Source: Coniella vitis (Eukaryota > Ascomycota > Sordariomycetes > Diaporthales > Schizoparmaceae). From it: a DNA stretch of 64,000 bases. Of this stretch, positions 51,901 to 62,658 are shown one piece after another. The stretch spans positions 1,922,001 through 1,986,000 of the forward strand of contig WUJK01000003.1 of assembly GCA_011317545.1 (NCBI GenBank), read 5' to 3'. Under the pieces are notes generated by a model. That model did no database searches and was not told where the DNA came from. It saw only the letters and a list, made by a program, of their open reading frames with translations. The position numbers were made by a program, and so were the translations under genes. Position 1 is the stretch's first letter. Every line of letters begins with the position of its first letter.

Positions 51901-54201
51901 ACGGAATAAGTTGTTTCTTGAGTACTTGACAATCCAAGCTGGCGTAACAGACGAGGGCAAAGCGCTGCGCGAAGAGTTCAAGGATCGAGGTCTCAAGGTT
52001 GACGAGGCCAAGACGGCTGAAGATATCCAGATGATTCTGAAGATGCGCTCACAGAACCTGTTTGAACAATCAGGCAACCAGGAAAAGCTTGAGCAGCTTG
52101 ATATCGACACGATTTTGGAGCAAGCCGAGGAGACTAAGACGTCTGTGGACGACAAGCTCAATCTCAGCACAGGTGGCATTGACTGGGACAACTGGATGCA
52201 TGTCACCGATGTCAAGGTCGACGAAACCGCTCTCGACTGGGATCAGATCATTCCTCCTGACCAATTAGCTGTTGTCAAGGCCGAGGAAGAGAAGAAGCAG
52301 CATGAGGCGTTCCTTGCTAAAGCCCGAGAAGAGAATGCGCCACGGAAGGCCACGCTGAAGAACTTGAAGAGTAATGATAACGATAGAGCCGATCGCCTGG
52401 CGAAGAAGCGTGAGAGAGAAAGTCGAGAACAAGCTGAGGTAGAAGAGCGGCGAGCCTTGCTAAGTGATCCCAGACGACCTCTTAATGAGAAGGAGACTCG
52501 GAACCTCATTCGCGCTTTCTTTCGCTATGGCTCCATGCGGGAACGCGGAGAGGAGGTCGTTCACGAATCTCGTCTGACTGATCGTGATATCGATTACCTT
52601 CAGGATATCCTCGATCGGCTGGTGGCCAAGAGTCAGGCGGCTGTTGATGCCAGCAACGCAAAGGTTCGTGTTGAAGAAGAACGGACAGGCAAGCAACTCG
52701 CCAAGAAGGACAAGAAAGCAGTCCTTGTCGATTTCGAGATGGTCAAGAAAGTCAATGCTGAGACTGTCTTGGAAAGACCTGCTCAAATGAGGCTGCTTCG
52801 CGAAGTACTGCACAAAGATGGAAACCCTCTGGCGTTTCGTCTTCCAGACGCCGCCAAATCAGCACATTACACGTGTGAATGGGGCCACCGTGAGGATGCA
52901 ATGCTCCTGGTTGGTATAGACAGGTATGGTTTCGGTGCTTGGACCAATATCAAAGAAGACATGGATCTGAACATGGCCGACAAATTTTTCTTGGAAGAAC
53001 ATCGTGTGGATAAGAAGGAAGAGCGCCGGAACGCTTCTGAAAAGAACATTCAGTCTCCGGGTGCAGTCCATCTTGTGCGACGTGCGGAATACCTTTTGTC
53101 GGTGTTGATGGCCAAGCACTCGGGCGATGCTGCATACAAGAAGGCTGTGGAAAACCACCACCGCAGCAAAAAGAATCTTGTCAATGGCCATCGCCGTGGG
53201 GAGGGTAATTCAGCTTCTGCGTCTCCGGCTCCCGGATATGGTAAGAAATCCGGCCAAGCAAGAGAGCGCAACCGGGAGCGCGTCGGCGGACATCACAGTG
53301 ACCCGTACAGGTCTCGAAGCATGGCGGATGACCGGGGAACACCGCGGCCGGAACAAAAGAGAAAGCACACCGATGATCACCAAGATCGCCACGGCAAGCA
53401 TCGACGCACCGAGCACGGGCACAGCGACAGTCGCCACAAGGATGACAAAGCACGTTCAAAGTTGGGCCCTGATGCTCTCGACCGCCTCAGACAAGCCCGG
53501 GAGGATTCTGTGCGACGTTTCAACCGTCTCATGGAATTGGATGATGGTAAACTGGACATGGGCAATAACGAGCATCTCATCTGGTCGCTTTTGAAGCCCG
53601 TTCGAGGCAATTTCCAACGCATCATGCAGACGACGGCTGAACACATGCCTTCGGCCAAAGAGCGAGCGAGAACTATGGGCACCGAGCTCCGACAGATTGG
53701 CAATCATCTCAATGTCCTTCAGGACGCTGGGCTTCCTCGTGAGCAGCTAGACGGTCTCATGCCACAATTTTGGTAAGCACACCTTCTTCAGCTCTTTTTG
53801 AGACATGGGTACTAATGCAGTCTAGGGATTTTCTTGCCACCGTATGGCCAATTGGTGAGGTCGAAGTCACCGGCAAGAGGCTCTCGCGCATGTATCGTGA
53901 TCTTCGAGAGAAAGATAAGAAGGCGGACGAAGACAAGGTACAAGCTAGGAGACGCGAAGACTTGGAAGATGGAGAAATCGATGTCGAAGAAGACAGACGT
54001 CGTCGAGAACGGAGAGAAGCTCGTCGTGAACCGAGCGAAGACACACGCCGGGAATACCGCCGCGATGACAGGCACCGCGCCTACGAAAATGGCGACCGGC
54101 TCAGCTTCCGTCGGGATCGCGACCGCGGTCCATCATTGGTTGATCGCGCAAGGCCATCATGGAGTCCTAGCACACAACAGCACCGTCACAGTCCCTACTA
54201 G
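48971..54201 (+). CDS. CHD1: Chromodomain helicase DNA-binding protein Chd1
   Basis: Five exons, 48971-49384, 49441-49467 (27 nt), 49532-49619, 49680-53772 and 53826-54201, give 1665 aa. The order is: acidic S/D/E-rich N-terminus; two chromodomains (about 267-335 with EYLVKWQGKSH, and 368-420 with EYLVKWKGLSY); Snf2 ATPase with DEMGLGKT (about 477) and DEAH (about 587); helicase C-terminal lobe (LSTRAGGLGINL, RAHRIGQ); SANT-SLIDE DNA-binding region (GHREDAMLLVGIDRYGFGAW); and the C-terminal CHCT helical domain (about 1450-1570), which is split by the last intron (PQFW/DFLATVWP). Chd1 spaces nucleosomes over transcribed genes and works with elongation factors. Size and order match fungal Chd1/Hrp1/Hrp3. 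The tail after CHCT is RD/RE-rich. Confidence 0.96.
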
Positions 54202-55994
54202 ACGGCACAATTCTTTTCTAAACGCATAAAGGCATACTTTAGTCTATGTGTGCACCTACTATCAACAACCTCTTCGGGCTGCTTTGTCTACAAAACTCAA
54301 ACCAACCAGTACCCCCTGTGTTTTTTTTCCGACTACAGCCTAAGTACGTGAGAGAATCGCTTGATCGACAATATTCATCTTTACTTGTCTTGCATGCTAT
54401 GCCAAGCAAATGACACTTGACCTGGGTGGACGGTGAGCAGCATTGTTCTGGCGTCCTGGGATTGTCTGACGGCGTTACCTGGCTGTGATTCACAAGTTCA
54501 TTACCCTGATTGTCACGTGGATCGGTGTTTGGGTTTGATTACGGCGGCTTTTTCAAACTTTTTTCTGCTTTTATCACTGCTTCAGGACGGGGATTGGCTT
54601 CTCGCATACAAGAGGGGGGGGGGGAGGGAGAACTGGCCACCGCATCAATTTGGCGAACAAAACGCCCATGGAGATTACAATTTTTATTATTTTTCTGCTT
54701 TTTACACATGCAGTATTTAGAACTGGGTCATGGAAGCAATGGCACCGGCGGGCATGGCTTTATTCAGTGTCAGAGCCAAGAATCTGGCTGTGGAAGGTTC
54801 TTCAACATTGTTATAGCGCATGTCTCGCCTGGAAATGCAACCGGTTATGGCGGCGTCTCCACTGGAGGCCAAGCCACATTGTGTTTGGCAGCCTGATATT
54901 GATCCATTGGTTCATTGATACCACTCCGTTTACTATTTGAGTGAACAGCCAAATAACGAGAAGCAAGGTCCCCCCCCCCCGGCTTTCTTTGGTCAGCTAG
55001 CTCTGTCAACTGGTCTGAGTGCTTGCTTTTTGTGGATACGGCAGGCTCGGCCATGTGTCTGCTTAGCCTGCATTATGCAGAGCTTGCCTGTGTTCTACTA
55101 CATATGATGGATGGGACATAGTAGAACCAACAGAGCCACAAAGATGAATCGTTTGGGTCTTTGTTTTTTTTGTTTTTATCCCCGTTTTTTCTTTGCTTCC
55201 CAGATATATATGGTGATATGCCTGTAATTGCCCAAGTCTACTGTACCGAGTCGGTCAGTCTTGGCCATCCAAAAGCCATGATTCGGATACTGAACAGGTA
55301 ATACCAGTGCCTAGGTAGGTATCTGTTTTTTGTGTACATATTACTATAGTACAAAGGCAGATACCCAGGTATTTATTGTGTGTGACAGCATCACGTGTAC
55401 GTGGTAGAAGAGGGCAGGGCAGGGCAACCGGCGGGTTCCATTAGTAACCTAACCATCCCACTTGCGGCCCATATGGCTCGAGACTTTGGGGTATGTTGAG
55501 CGTGAAACGAGGTGGCACACACAGAGAGAGAGAGGAGAGCAGAAGATGGTACCACGGTACTTTTTTGAGTACGCGAATCGGTTGGTATTGTGACCGCCCT
55601 TGTTCAGGTGTATGCCACACCATCATATATGTCTACTACATACTCAAGATATCCTTGGCCCGATCAAGGAAGGTTGAGTGACTATGAATACATCTCTTCT
55701 TTTTTCCATTTCATAAGCGCCTGCCAATCCTTCTGTTTATTGGTGATGACGACCATAGTGCCCGGCGACACTTGGCCAACATTTCTGACTCGTCTTCTTC
55801 GGCTCGTAACCAATTCTCGAAAATACACACTGTACTCAAATGCTCAAAGGTCTTTTTCTCTTCATGCCAGACAACGCTACTGTACGCGCATAAATCCAAG
55901 TGCATGCCAGCCAGTAAAAACAGCTCGGCCGCTGTAGATGTTCATCAAGTGATCAATGTTGAAGTGCAAGAACAAGTACGTTGTCAAGGTACAA
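54202..55994. other. Intergenic between convergent Chd1 and sirtuin genes
   Basis: 1.8 kb of low-complexity, AT-rich DNA with a G-run (54612-54626), a C-run (54971-54980) and T-runs. No open frame shows a domain. Confidence 0.6.
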
Positions 55995-58048
55995 TCATCT
56001 GGTCTTTGAAAGCGCTGGTCCTTCTGGACATGGTGCCGTGTCTCCATGGATGCCCTTCTCGCCCGAGGTGACTTGGAACATCGGATCCATTGGAGAAGCG
56101 CGTCGGTACGTGAAGTGATCTTCGTCGTCGGTCTCGGGTCGGAGAGAGGGCAGTGATTTAAGTTTGGTGTTTGCTTTGAATGATGACATAGATTTGAAAG
56201 GGTCGGCTTCGTTCTTGATTCTCTCAAGCGGCTTCTTGGTCGATTCAACTGCCTTGGGGGCCACTTTTGTCGCCTTGAATAATTTGGTAATCTCGTTCTT
56301 GGGTTTGATTTCCTTCTTTGGTCGTCCCGACTTCTTCTTGGCTGGCTTAGATGTGCTGGGTTCCGTTCCGTTACTGCTCATGCTAAAGTCAAGTGTGCTC
56401 TGTTTTGTCTTTCTTTGTGGGAGTGCCTTGCGAGGTAATGGTGAGCCATGACGAGGACTGGCACTAGGAGTAGGCAAAGCCTCTTCAATGACTTTTTCCA
56501 CAATCTTGGATTTGACGTCAAGCGAAGAAACAGGGTTGTCCTGGGCGCCGTCAAAGTCGTCGTAAAACCGCTTCTTGCTATCAATGAGGACGTCAAGCTT
56601 GTCACGAATTAGACGTTGCTCGTAGCGCTCTTCCTTCTCACGAGAACCCGAAACCATGTACTCCTCTTTGTTGGGCCCGACGTCCTCGCAGTCCCACTGA
56701 GGAAGGTTCAACAGACTGGCAATATCATCTGATTTCCCCCGAACGACGAGGTCCCATATATCCTTCACATCTGGGGCTTGGGGCTCGGGATCCAGGTTGA
56801 TCCAGGCGGTAAAACCATCGCGTGTGGCCCGAGTTGCTCGACACAAAACCTGGACAAGTCGCTTCACGCCGGGGATCTTAAGGCTCGTGCCTACAACAAT
56901 GACAGCGTCGGGAACACGTTTAAGGTCGGCCTCTGAAACGCTTCCAATAGCTTCGCTGTCGGGATTGTATTCGTTGTAAAGAACCATGCGTGGCCTGAGT
57001 CGTCCAACGCCATGGCTTCGCTTTCCAGCAAATTTGGTGCGCACATCATCTTGCTCCTTGCACAGTCCACACAGGGGCGGCTCCGGACCCTGAAAGAGAT
57101 CTCCGTCAAATTTTGATACATGGTTACACTTGGTGCACTGCATCTTTTCGAGACCGCCATGAACCTGGATGGTGATGGGCCAAGGCTTCTTGGCGGGTAG
57201 TGGTATGGTTGTTGCTAATGGAGCGAGCGAGGTGTCGAGACAATCCACGTTTTGGGAGTACAATCGTAGCAGCCGGCCTTCATGGGCGATGGTAGCCAGC
57301 ATGTGGTGGAAAGCAGTGGGCTTGGCCTCCTTTGTCATGCGTGACAGATCGCGAACCATGTTGTGGAATTCGGCAGTAGACTTGTCATCCTTGTAGACGG
57401 AGGCATCAAAGAGAGCTTTGCCGCCACCCTTGATCTTGTGTTTGTCCTGGAGAGTTCGGAAGAGACCTTGGCTTGATCGAAAGTCGGGAACTAGGGGCAA
57501 TTGACGCGTTAGCAGAGTGCGAACGGGCTCAGACACCGTGTTGGTGGCATAGACTTACTGCCTGCCGAAACCGAGATGCCAGCGCCAGCAATCACGACAA
57601 TCTTCTTCTTCGTGCGGAGAACATGTAATAGCCGATCGAGGTGGGCTTCACCCGCGTCATCACGGTTGTCAAGATCGAGATGCTCGGTGGAGCGCGGTTT
57701 GCGCGCCGTGACTTTGCGCCGCTTGGCTGGAGGCGGGCCATCGGTACGAACTTGGATCTCGGCCACGTCGAGGCAGTCGGGCAACTTGAGAGGCGATGCG
57801 CAGCCGGATTGAAGGGCGGAGGAGGAGGAGGAGGAGGATGGAGAAGGATAGCGGCTTGATACATCCATTGCGGTGATGGTAGGAGTGGAAGTCGTGGTAC
57901 GAGAGCTGGTCTGTGGCGGCAGCGAAGGGGATCGCGAAAGGGCCGACAGTGGAGAGGATGGAGACAGCATGGACGGAGTAGAGGATAAGTCGGAGAGCGG
58001 CGAGGACGGGGCAGTCGCGGGAGAGATCCGGACAGGTGTGGCCATCAT
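55995..58048 (-). CDS. NAD-dependent histone deacetylase, sirtuin class I (Hst3/Hst4 type)
   Basis: Two exons on the minus strand, 57559-58048 and 55995-57490, give 661 aa. The start is the first ATG in frame (58048); a second ATG follows at once. The N-terminal 100 residues are S/P/T-rich, followed by basic patches (PPAKRRKVTARKPR) that are a plausible nuclear localisation signal. The sirtuin core starts with GAGISVSAG (about 156-164) and PDFRS, then SQNVDCLD, catalytic His274 (QVHGG), zinc cysteines CTKC (281, 284) and CGLC, and GTSLKIPGV. Hst3/Hst4 enzymes remove acetyl groups from histone H3 Lys56 after S phase and protect the genome. The C-terminal 300 residues are charged and probably disordered; they include a QSTLDF motif and an AT-hook-like KKKSGRPKKE. 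I do not choose between the Hst3 and Hst4 names. Confidence 0.92.
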
Positions 58049-59439
58049 CCTGCCCACCGGAGGCGGTTTAGCGGGTTGGCGAGCGCGAGGTGACTCTGGG
58101 CGCGGCGCACAAGGGCTTGATGCGGCAGCAGGTTCAAAGGTGGTAGGTAGTACAAGGGCGCGATGGCGTTCGGCCCCGGCCGAGCCTGGACAAAGTACCT
58201 CGACTTTCCGTCAAGAATTCATGCAGAGAAAGGCAGGATGGGAGGTGATTGATCCAAGAATAGAGCAGGGGCTGGTGTGCAAGGCGTGGAAGGACAGGAT
58301 AGAGCAAGAGCGAAAAGAGAGGAGCAGCAAGAAAAAAGAGACAAGAGGGTGCGAGTGCCGGAGGGCGCGTCAGCAGCAGCGCCCGATAGTTTGCGAGTCT
58401 TGTCTCCCCCTCGCTCAGGCCATTGTGCACGCGTTGGACAATGCTTTTGCGTTGAATGACAGCAGCGCAGGAGTGCTTGTACGGGCAGACAAACATGTGG
58501 CACAGGGTAATGGCTGCGCGCGGCAGTGGTGAGACGTTTGCAAAGCAAAGAGCAAAAAGCCTAAAAGGCAAAAGGGGACTCGAGGACTTGGAGCCAACCT
58601 TTCTGCCCAAAAGATGGGATGGGCGGGCTGCAAAAGCAGGAAAGCAGCAAAGGCGAGCTTGTAGGCCCGCAGGGCAGGGTCCAGGTACATGGTACGGTGC
58701 GCAAAAGTTGAGAAGCAGGAGGTACTGGGTACATAATACCGACTGCAGCAGCTGCTTCAGCGTCTTTATTCACCCAACGGGGTTCATTTTTAGGGCATCC
58801 CGAGGCTTCAACTGTTCAGTAGAGCACGCTGGTCGCTTTAATATCAACCAATCTTCAAGCCATTCCAGATGCGATTGATTCAATTTTCTGCTTCACGCAC
58901 ACGCCCCTTCGAACTTGTGATATGTAACAGCCTTGCACAAGAGCGTGCTTGGTGCTGCAGCACACTACCTCATTGCGCATGGCCGGACGATGATCCCGAA
59001 GCGCAATCTGCTGCAGCTGACTAAGGTAGAAGTGCTTGCACGCTAGGAAGACGCTATACATAGTACAGAACTGGGGTACATACACAGTACATCCCATTTC
59101 CCCTCTGACCTCACACTTTCCACCCTCATGTACTTTTGAAGAAGCTGAAGACATGCTGCGCTGGATGCAATCATAGGTGTATTGTTTCTTGAATATTTGC
59201 TCCAAGCACAAAGGCTCCACTGCAAGTAAAGATTCTGTGTCATTTTTTATCGGTACTTTGACGATTGCCGGGGTAACGCCCCATTGAAGGGCCCACTGCT
59301 CAGTACTATGTATACAGTGCCAAGTACTATGTCCGCCCCAAGACGGTAAAGTACGTACTCAACAACATCACACATTGATTGTCACTCTGCGCCCCTTGGT
59401 TGGTGTCAACACGTTTGACGAGACAAACACTTCACCAGA
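58049..59439. other. Intergenic: sirtuin promoter and P450 3' flank
   Basis: 1.4 kb without a recognisable gene. Two exact TACATAGTA/TACTATGTA words lie at 59057 and 59304. The open frame 57873-58532 on the plus strand is the antisense of the sirtuin 5' end plus leader. Confidence 0.55.
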
Positions 59440-61465
59440 TCATGAGCCCCGCACCCTGACCCGCACTGGGAACCCGTCCTTGATATGGCCAGTGATGTGG
59501 CCAACATCCATCACCTGGTATGCCTTCTCCCCATCCACTTCAACCGCATCCGCTGCATACGCCGGTTCGAAGTCGAATTCCCGCAGCGTCATGGCCAAGA
59601 TAGCCCGTAGCTCAAGCAAAGCCAGCTCTTGGCCGATGCAGTTGCGCGGACCGAGCTCAAACGGCCGCCATGCATTCTTGCGCACCTGTAGGCCCTCACT
59701 ACCGTCCTTGGCGAGCCACCGCTCGGGGACGAACTCGTCTGCTCTCTCCCAATAGTCTGCACGCCGCTGCATGGCGCTGCTGACACTATACACGTCGAAT
59801 CCTTCTGTTGGGTACACTTTTCTAGTGTCTGGGTGGGTCAACACGAACCCAACAAGACCTGTTCGCAGTGTGGCAGCTGGTGGATACATTCGCAGCGTTT
59901 CCTTGACTATGGCTTGGGTATAGGGCAGCGCGTTGAGAAGACTAGGGTTTTCTGCCAACCGTGTCGCAGCCTGCGCCGGGTCAGGACCAAGGACTTTGTC
60001 GTGCTCGGCACGAGCCTTGGCTAGCACGGTAGCGTCGCGACAGAGCCGGCTGTATGCAAAGGACAAGGTTGAGGCCGTGGTGTCATGTCCGGCAAAGATG
60101 AAGATTTTGAGCTGTGCTATGGCAGTATTGAGGTATACCGAGTCTATACTGTCTGCTGTTCCTGCAGTCGTTGCCTGCGGGCGGACTTCGCTTCTGTATG
60201 CTTGGGCGGCGAGGCTGTTGATCGTCTTGATGTTCGAGATATCGTCGCTATCAGCCTGGGCTACACCTTGCTCGACGAGTGGAGCAAGGAAGTTCCTCAT
60301 TTTTCGATTGTTATTCCACAGAATCAAGGGCCGGAGAGGAAATATTTCCTTGAGTCTATTAGAGATGCTGTAATCGCAAGTGAGCCACCAAACCTGGACA
60401 CACATGGATGATCAGTTTTGTCTTTCACATTGACCATCAGGAAGGCGTTTCGAATTTTCTGACCTGGTTATTCAATACGTCGATAAAGTCGATTGGTCGT
60501 GTCTGGCTGTGCAGGCGTATGCCGCTGGTATATCCAGTACCACATCAGCGAGGTCAAATCTATGGCGATTCATAAAAAAGGGACTTACAGAACAGCACGG
60601 CAGATTATGTCGACGGTCAGCTTCCGCGCCGTCTCCTCCATAGTGATGATCTCGCCCGATACGCCAGCCTTGAACAGGGCATCCTTGAGGACCTGGATTT
60701 CTTCAAGAAAAGCAGGAAGCAGCGCAGTCACGTTTCTATTCGAGAAACCCTTCGTTGTCATCATTAACATTGATAATCATGGTGCAGTTTCCTGACACGT
60801 AGCTAATCCAGGGGTCGCGAAAGAGGGCTGGGCACCTACAGGATTGAAAACAGATCGCCAAGTCTTCCACTCGGTGTCCTCCATTGTCACCAAATTGCGC
60901 CCTTCAGTGAGCGGGCTCAGCTCTCTGTCTATCATGGCGGCCTTTCGGAGGCTCTTATCCTGCGTGAACTGTGTGGCCAGCTCTGGGTGAGTGACAAAGA
61001 TCATCAAGGTGCCAAACGGCCAAGTATCCAAGTAAAATAGACCAGGAGCGGTGATTTCCGGATACGCCCGCTCCAGGACTATAGAGAGGTTCAATTTGGA
61101 GCTAAGTGACTTGGAATATTAGTGGAATATGCTCTGCTAGAGTAAAAACACACCAAATACTGCGGAATTACTCACTAATCGCCGGGGTAGGAAGACAGTG
61201 CCTTGCCAACGGGTATCAAATGGCCGAAGAGAAATGAGTGCGGCAGGATTGGCTATTACAACAAATCAGTACATCGAGACGGTAGAAAGTAGTGGATTGC
61301 TTGGACACGCACAATATCATTTTGTTTCACGACCTTGCGAAAGTGTGTCCTAACTTGAACAAGACGGACTAGAAAAGCCAACACGGCCGCAATGCCGATG
61401 GCTTGGAGTGACCAGCTCGTGAGCGCTGCCAAAGAGTCGGGCTTGCCGTTCGACAGGAATTCCAT
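59440..61465 (-). CDS. Cytochrome P450 monooxygenase (multi-exon)
   Basis: Six exons on the minus strand, 61313-61465, 61176-61252, 60840-61101, 60589-60749, 60464-60524 and 59440-60393, give 555 aa. Every junction closes in phase with GT-AG ends. Residues about 15-35 form a hydrophobic membrane anchor. The proline hinge and HSFLFGHL follow, then WKTWRSVFNPGFS (C-helix W-x3-R), I-helix AGHDTT, K-helix ETLR, and heme loop FELGPRNCIG with the axial cysteine at about residue 490. In my judgement the overall pattern resembles fungal P450s of the StcS/VerA kind, but I do not assign a CYP family. Exon 5 (61 nt, GIRLHSQTRPIDFIDVLNNQ) is the least certain: an acceptor 18 nt later also keeps phase. 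Its upstream region holds a 62-bp tandem repeat. No biosynthetic partner gene is adjacent. Confidence 0.87.
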
Positions 61466-62658
61466 GGCAGCAACGATTACCACTGCCAACACTGGAGAAT
61501 TGAACGAAGTGATTCTGGTTTCGAGAATTGCTCTGAAGGTGAACAGAAGTCAAAAGCTCCCAGCTAACCCGTAGTTGAGCCTCCAAGTACCCTTACAGAC
61601 GATTCTCGTGATCGTCCGAGTAGCTCGATGCTCAGCGATATAGCTCAAGTCGTCCCTGCGTTGACGTTTGGAGGCGAAGTCTTGGAACTTCTTTGCCTAT
61701 GCGTAAATGAAAACAGACAGAATCTTGGGAAAGAATAGAGATTGTCTCTTTATACTTCACGGAGGTGCTTGTTGGCAATTACAATCTTACATAAAAGCGG
61801 AGCCCTTTTTAGATATTCGCACCAACGTGCTTGTTGGTAATTACAATCCTACATAAAAGCTATGCCCTTTTTGAATATTCGCACCAACGTGCTTGAGAAG
61901 AAAGGACCGTGCATATATTGAACGGTTGGAGCCTACTATGTAGATCAGCACGTGTCTGGGCTGAAGTAGGTAGCTACTTGGGTAGGTATCTCAGTAGTCC
62001 GAAATCGTATGGTTGTATGGCTGTCTTCCGGATTGTATGCAGGAGCGAGAGTGTACTCCAAACCGCAATTACTCTTTCCGGGAGCATTTTGGAATTGTAG
62101 ATAGTCTGTACTATATACATAGTATGCAGCAATGTACTTACTACTAGTAGTACTATGTACTACTATGTATGTATCCAAAACCCCATGACCCCACTGCCCA
62201 CAACGTATGCCTTACTCAGCAAGTCCCACTTTCCCAGACGTCCCCAGCCCTGTCGCTTGTATTGATCTCTCATAAACTCGGCGGGTCCCTCTGGCCCGTC
62301 CTTTACTTTCCCGCAACACATGAATCTGTGTTTTGCGGTCAAGCACAAGCAGTCCAATCATCGCACGCTCAACTTTTGAAACATCATTTGAGGAACGATA
62401 CTCGGGAATTACGGTCATCATCAATCACACCGTCGCGCGGAAATAGTGGTACATTCAACTGATAACGCTGCACCCGCCGTCATCCAAGAGCCGTAAAGAC
62501 TGGTCAGGCCAACGAGAATTATCACAGACGCGATTTTTTGGTGTTTTTTTTTGGTGTCTTTTTTCTTGGAAGCGATGGAGTAGATCTTCTCCGCCCTCTC
62601 TAATTGGCAGCAGCAGATAGCTCCACCGGCTCATGACGGGTCCTTGGCTCTTCCACCA
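61466..62658. other. Divergent promoter region between P450 and Med16
   Basis: 1.2 kb without a gene. It contains the 62-bp tandem repeat (61765-61895) and a dense group of TACATAGTA/TACTATGTA words at 61934, 62116, 62151 and 62161. T-runs near 62537-62566 probably belong to the Med16 leader. Confidence 0.6.
61765..61895 (+). repeat. 62-bp tandem direct repeat, two units plus a partial third
   Basis: Unit 1 is 61765-61826 and unit 2 is 61827-61888. They differ at only a few positions (GTGCTTGTTGG-C/T-AATTACAATC-T/C-TACATAAAAG and so on). A third copy begins at 61889 with GTGCTTG and then diverges. The repeat lies about 300-430 nt upstream of the P450 start codon. Confidence 0.92.
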
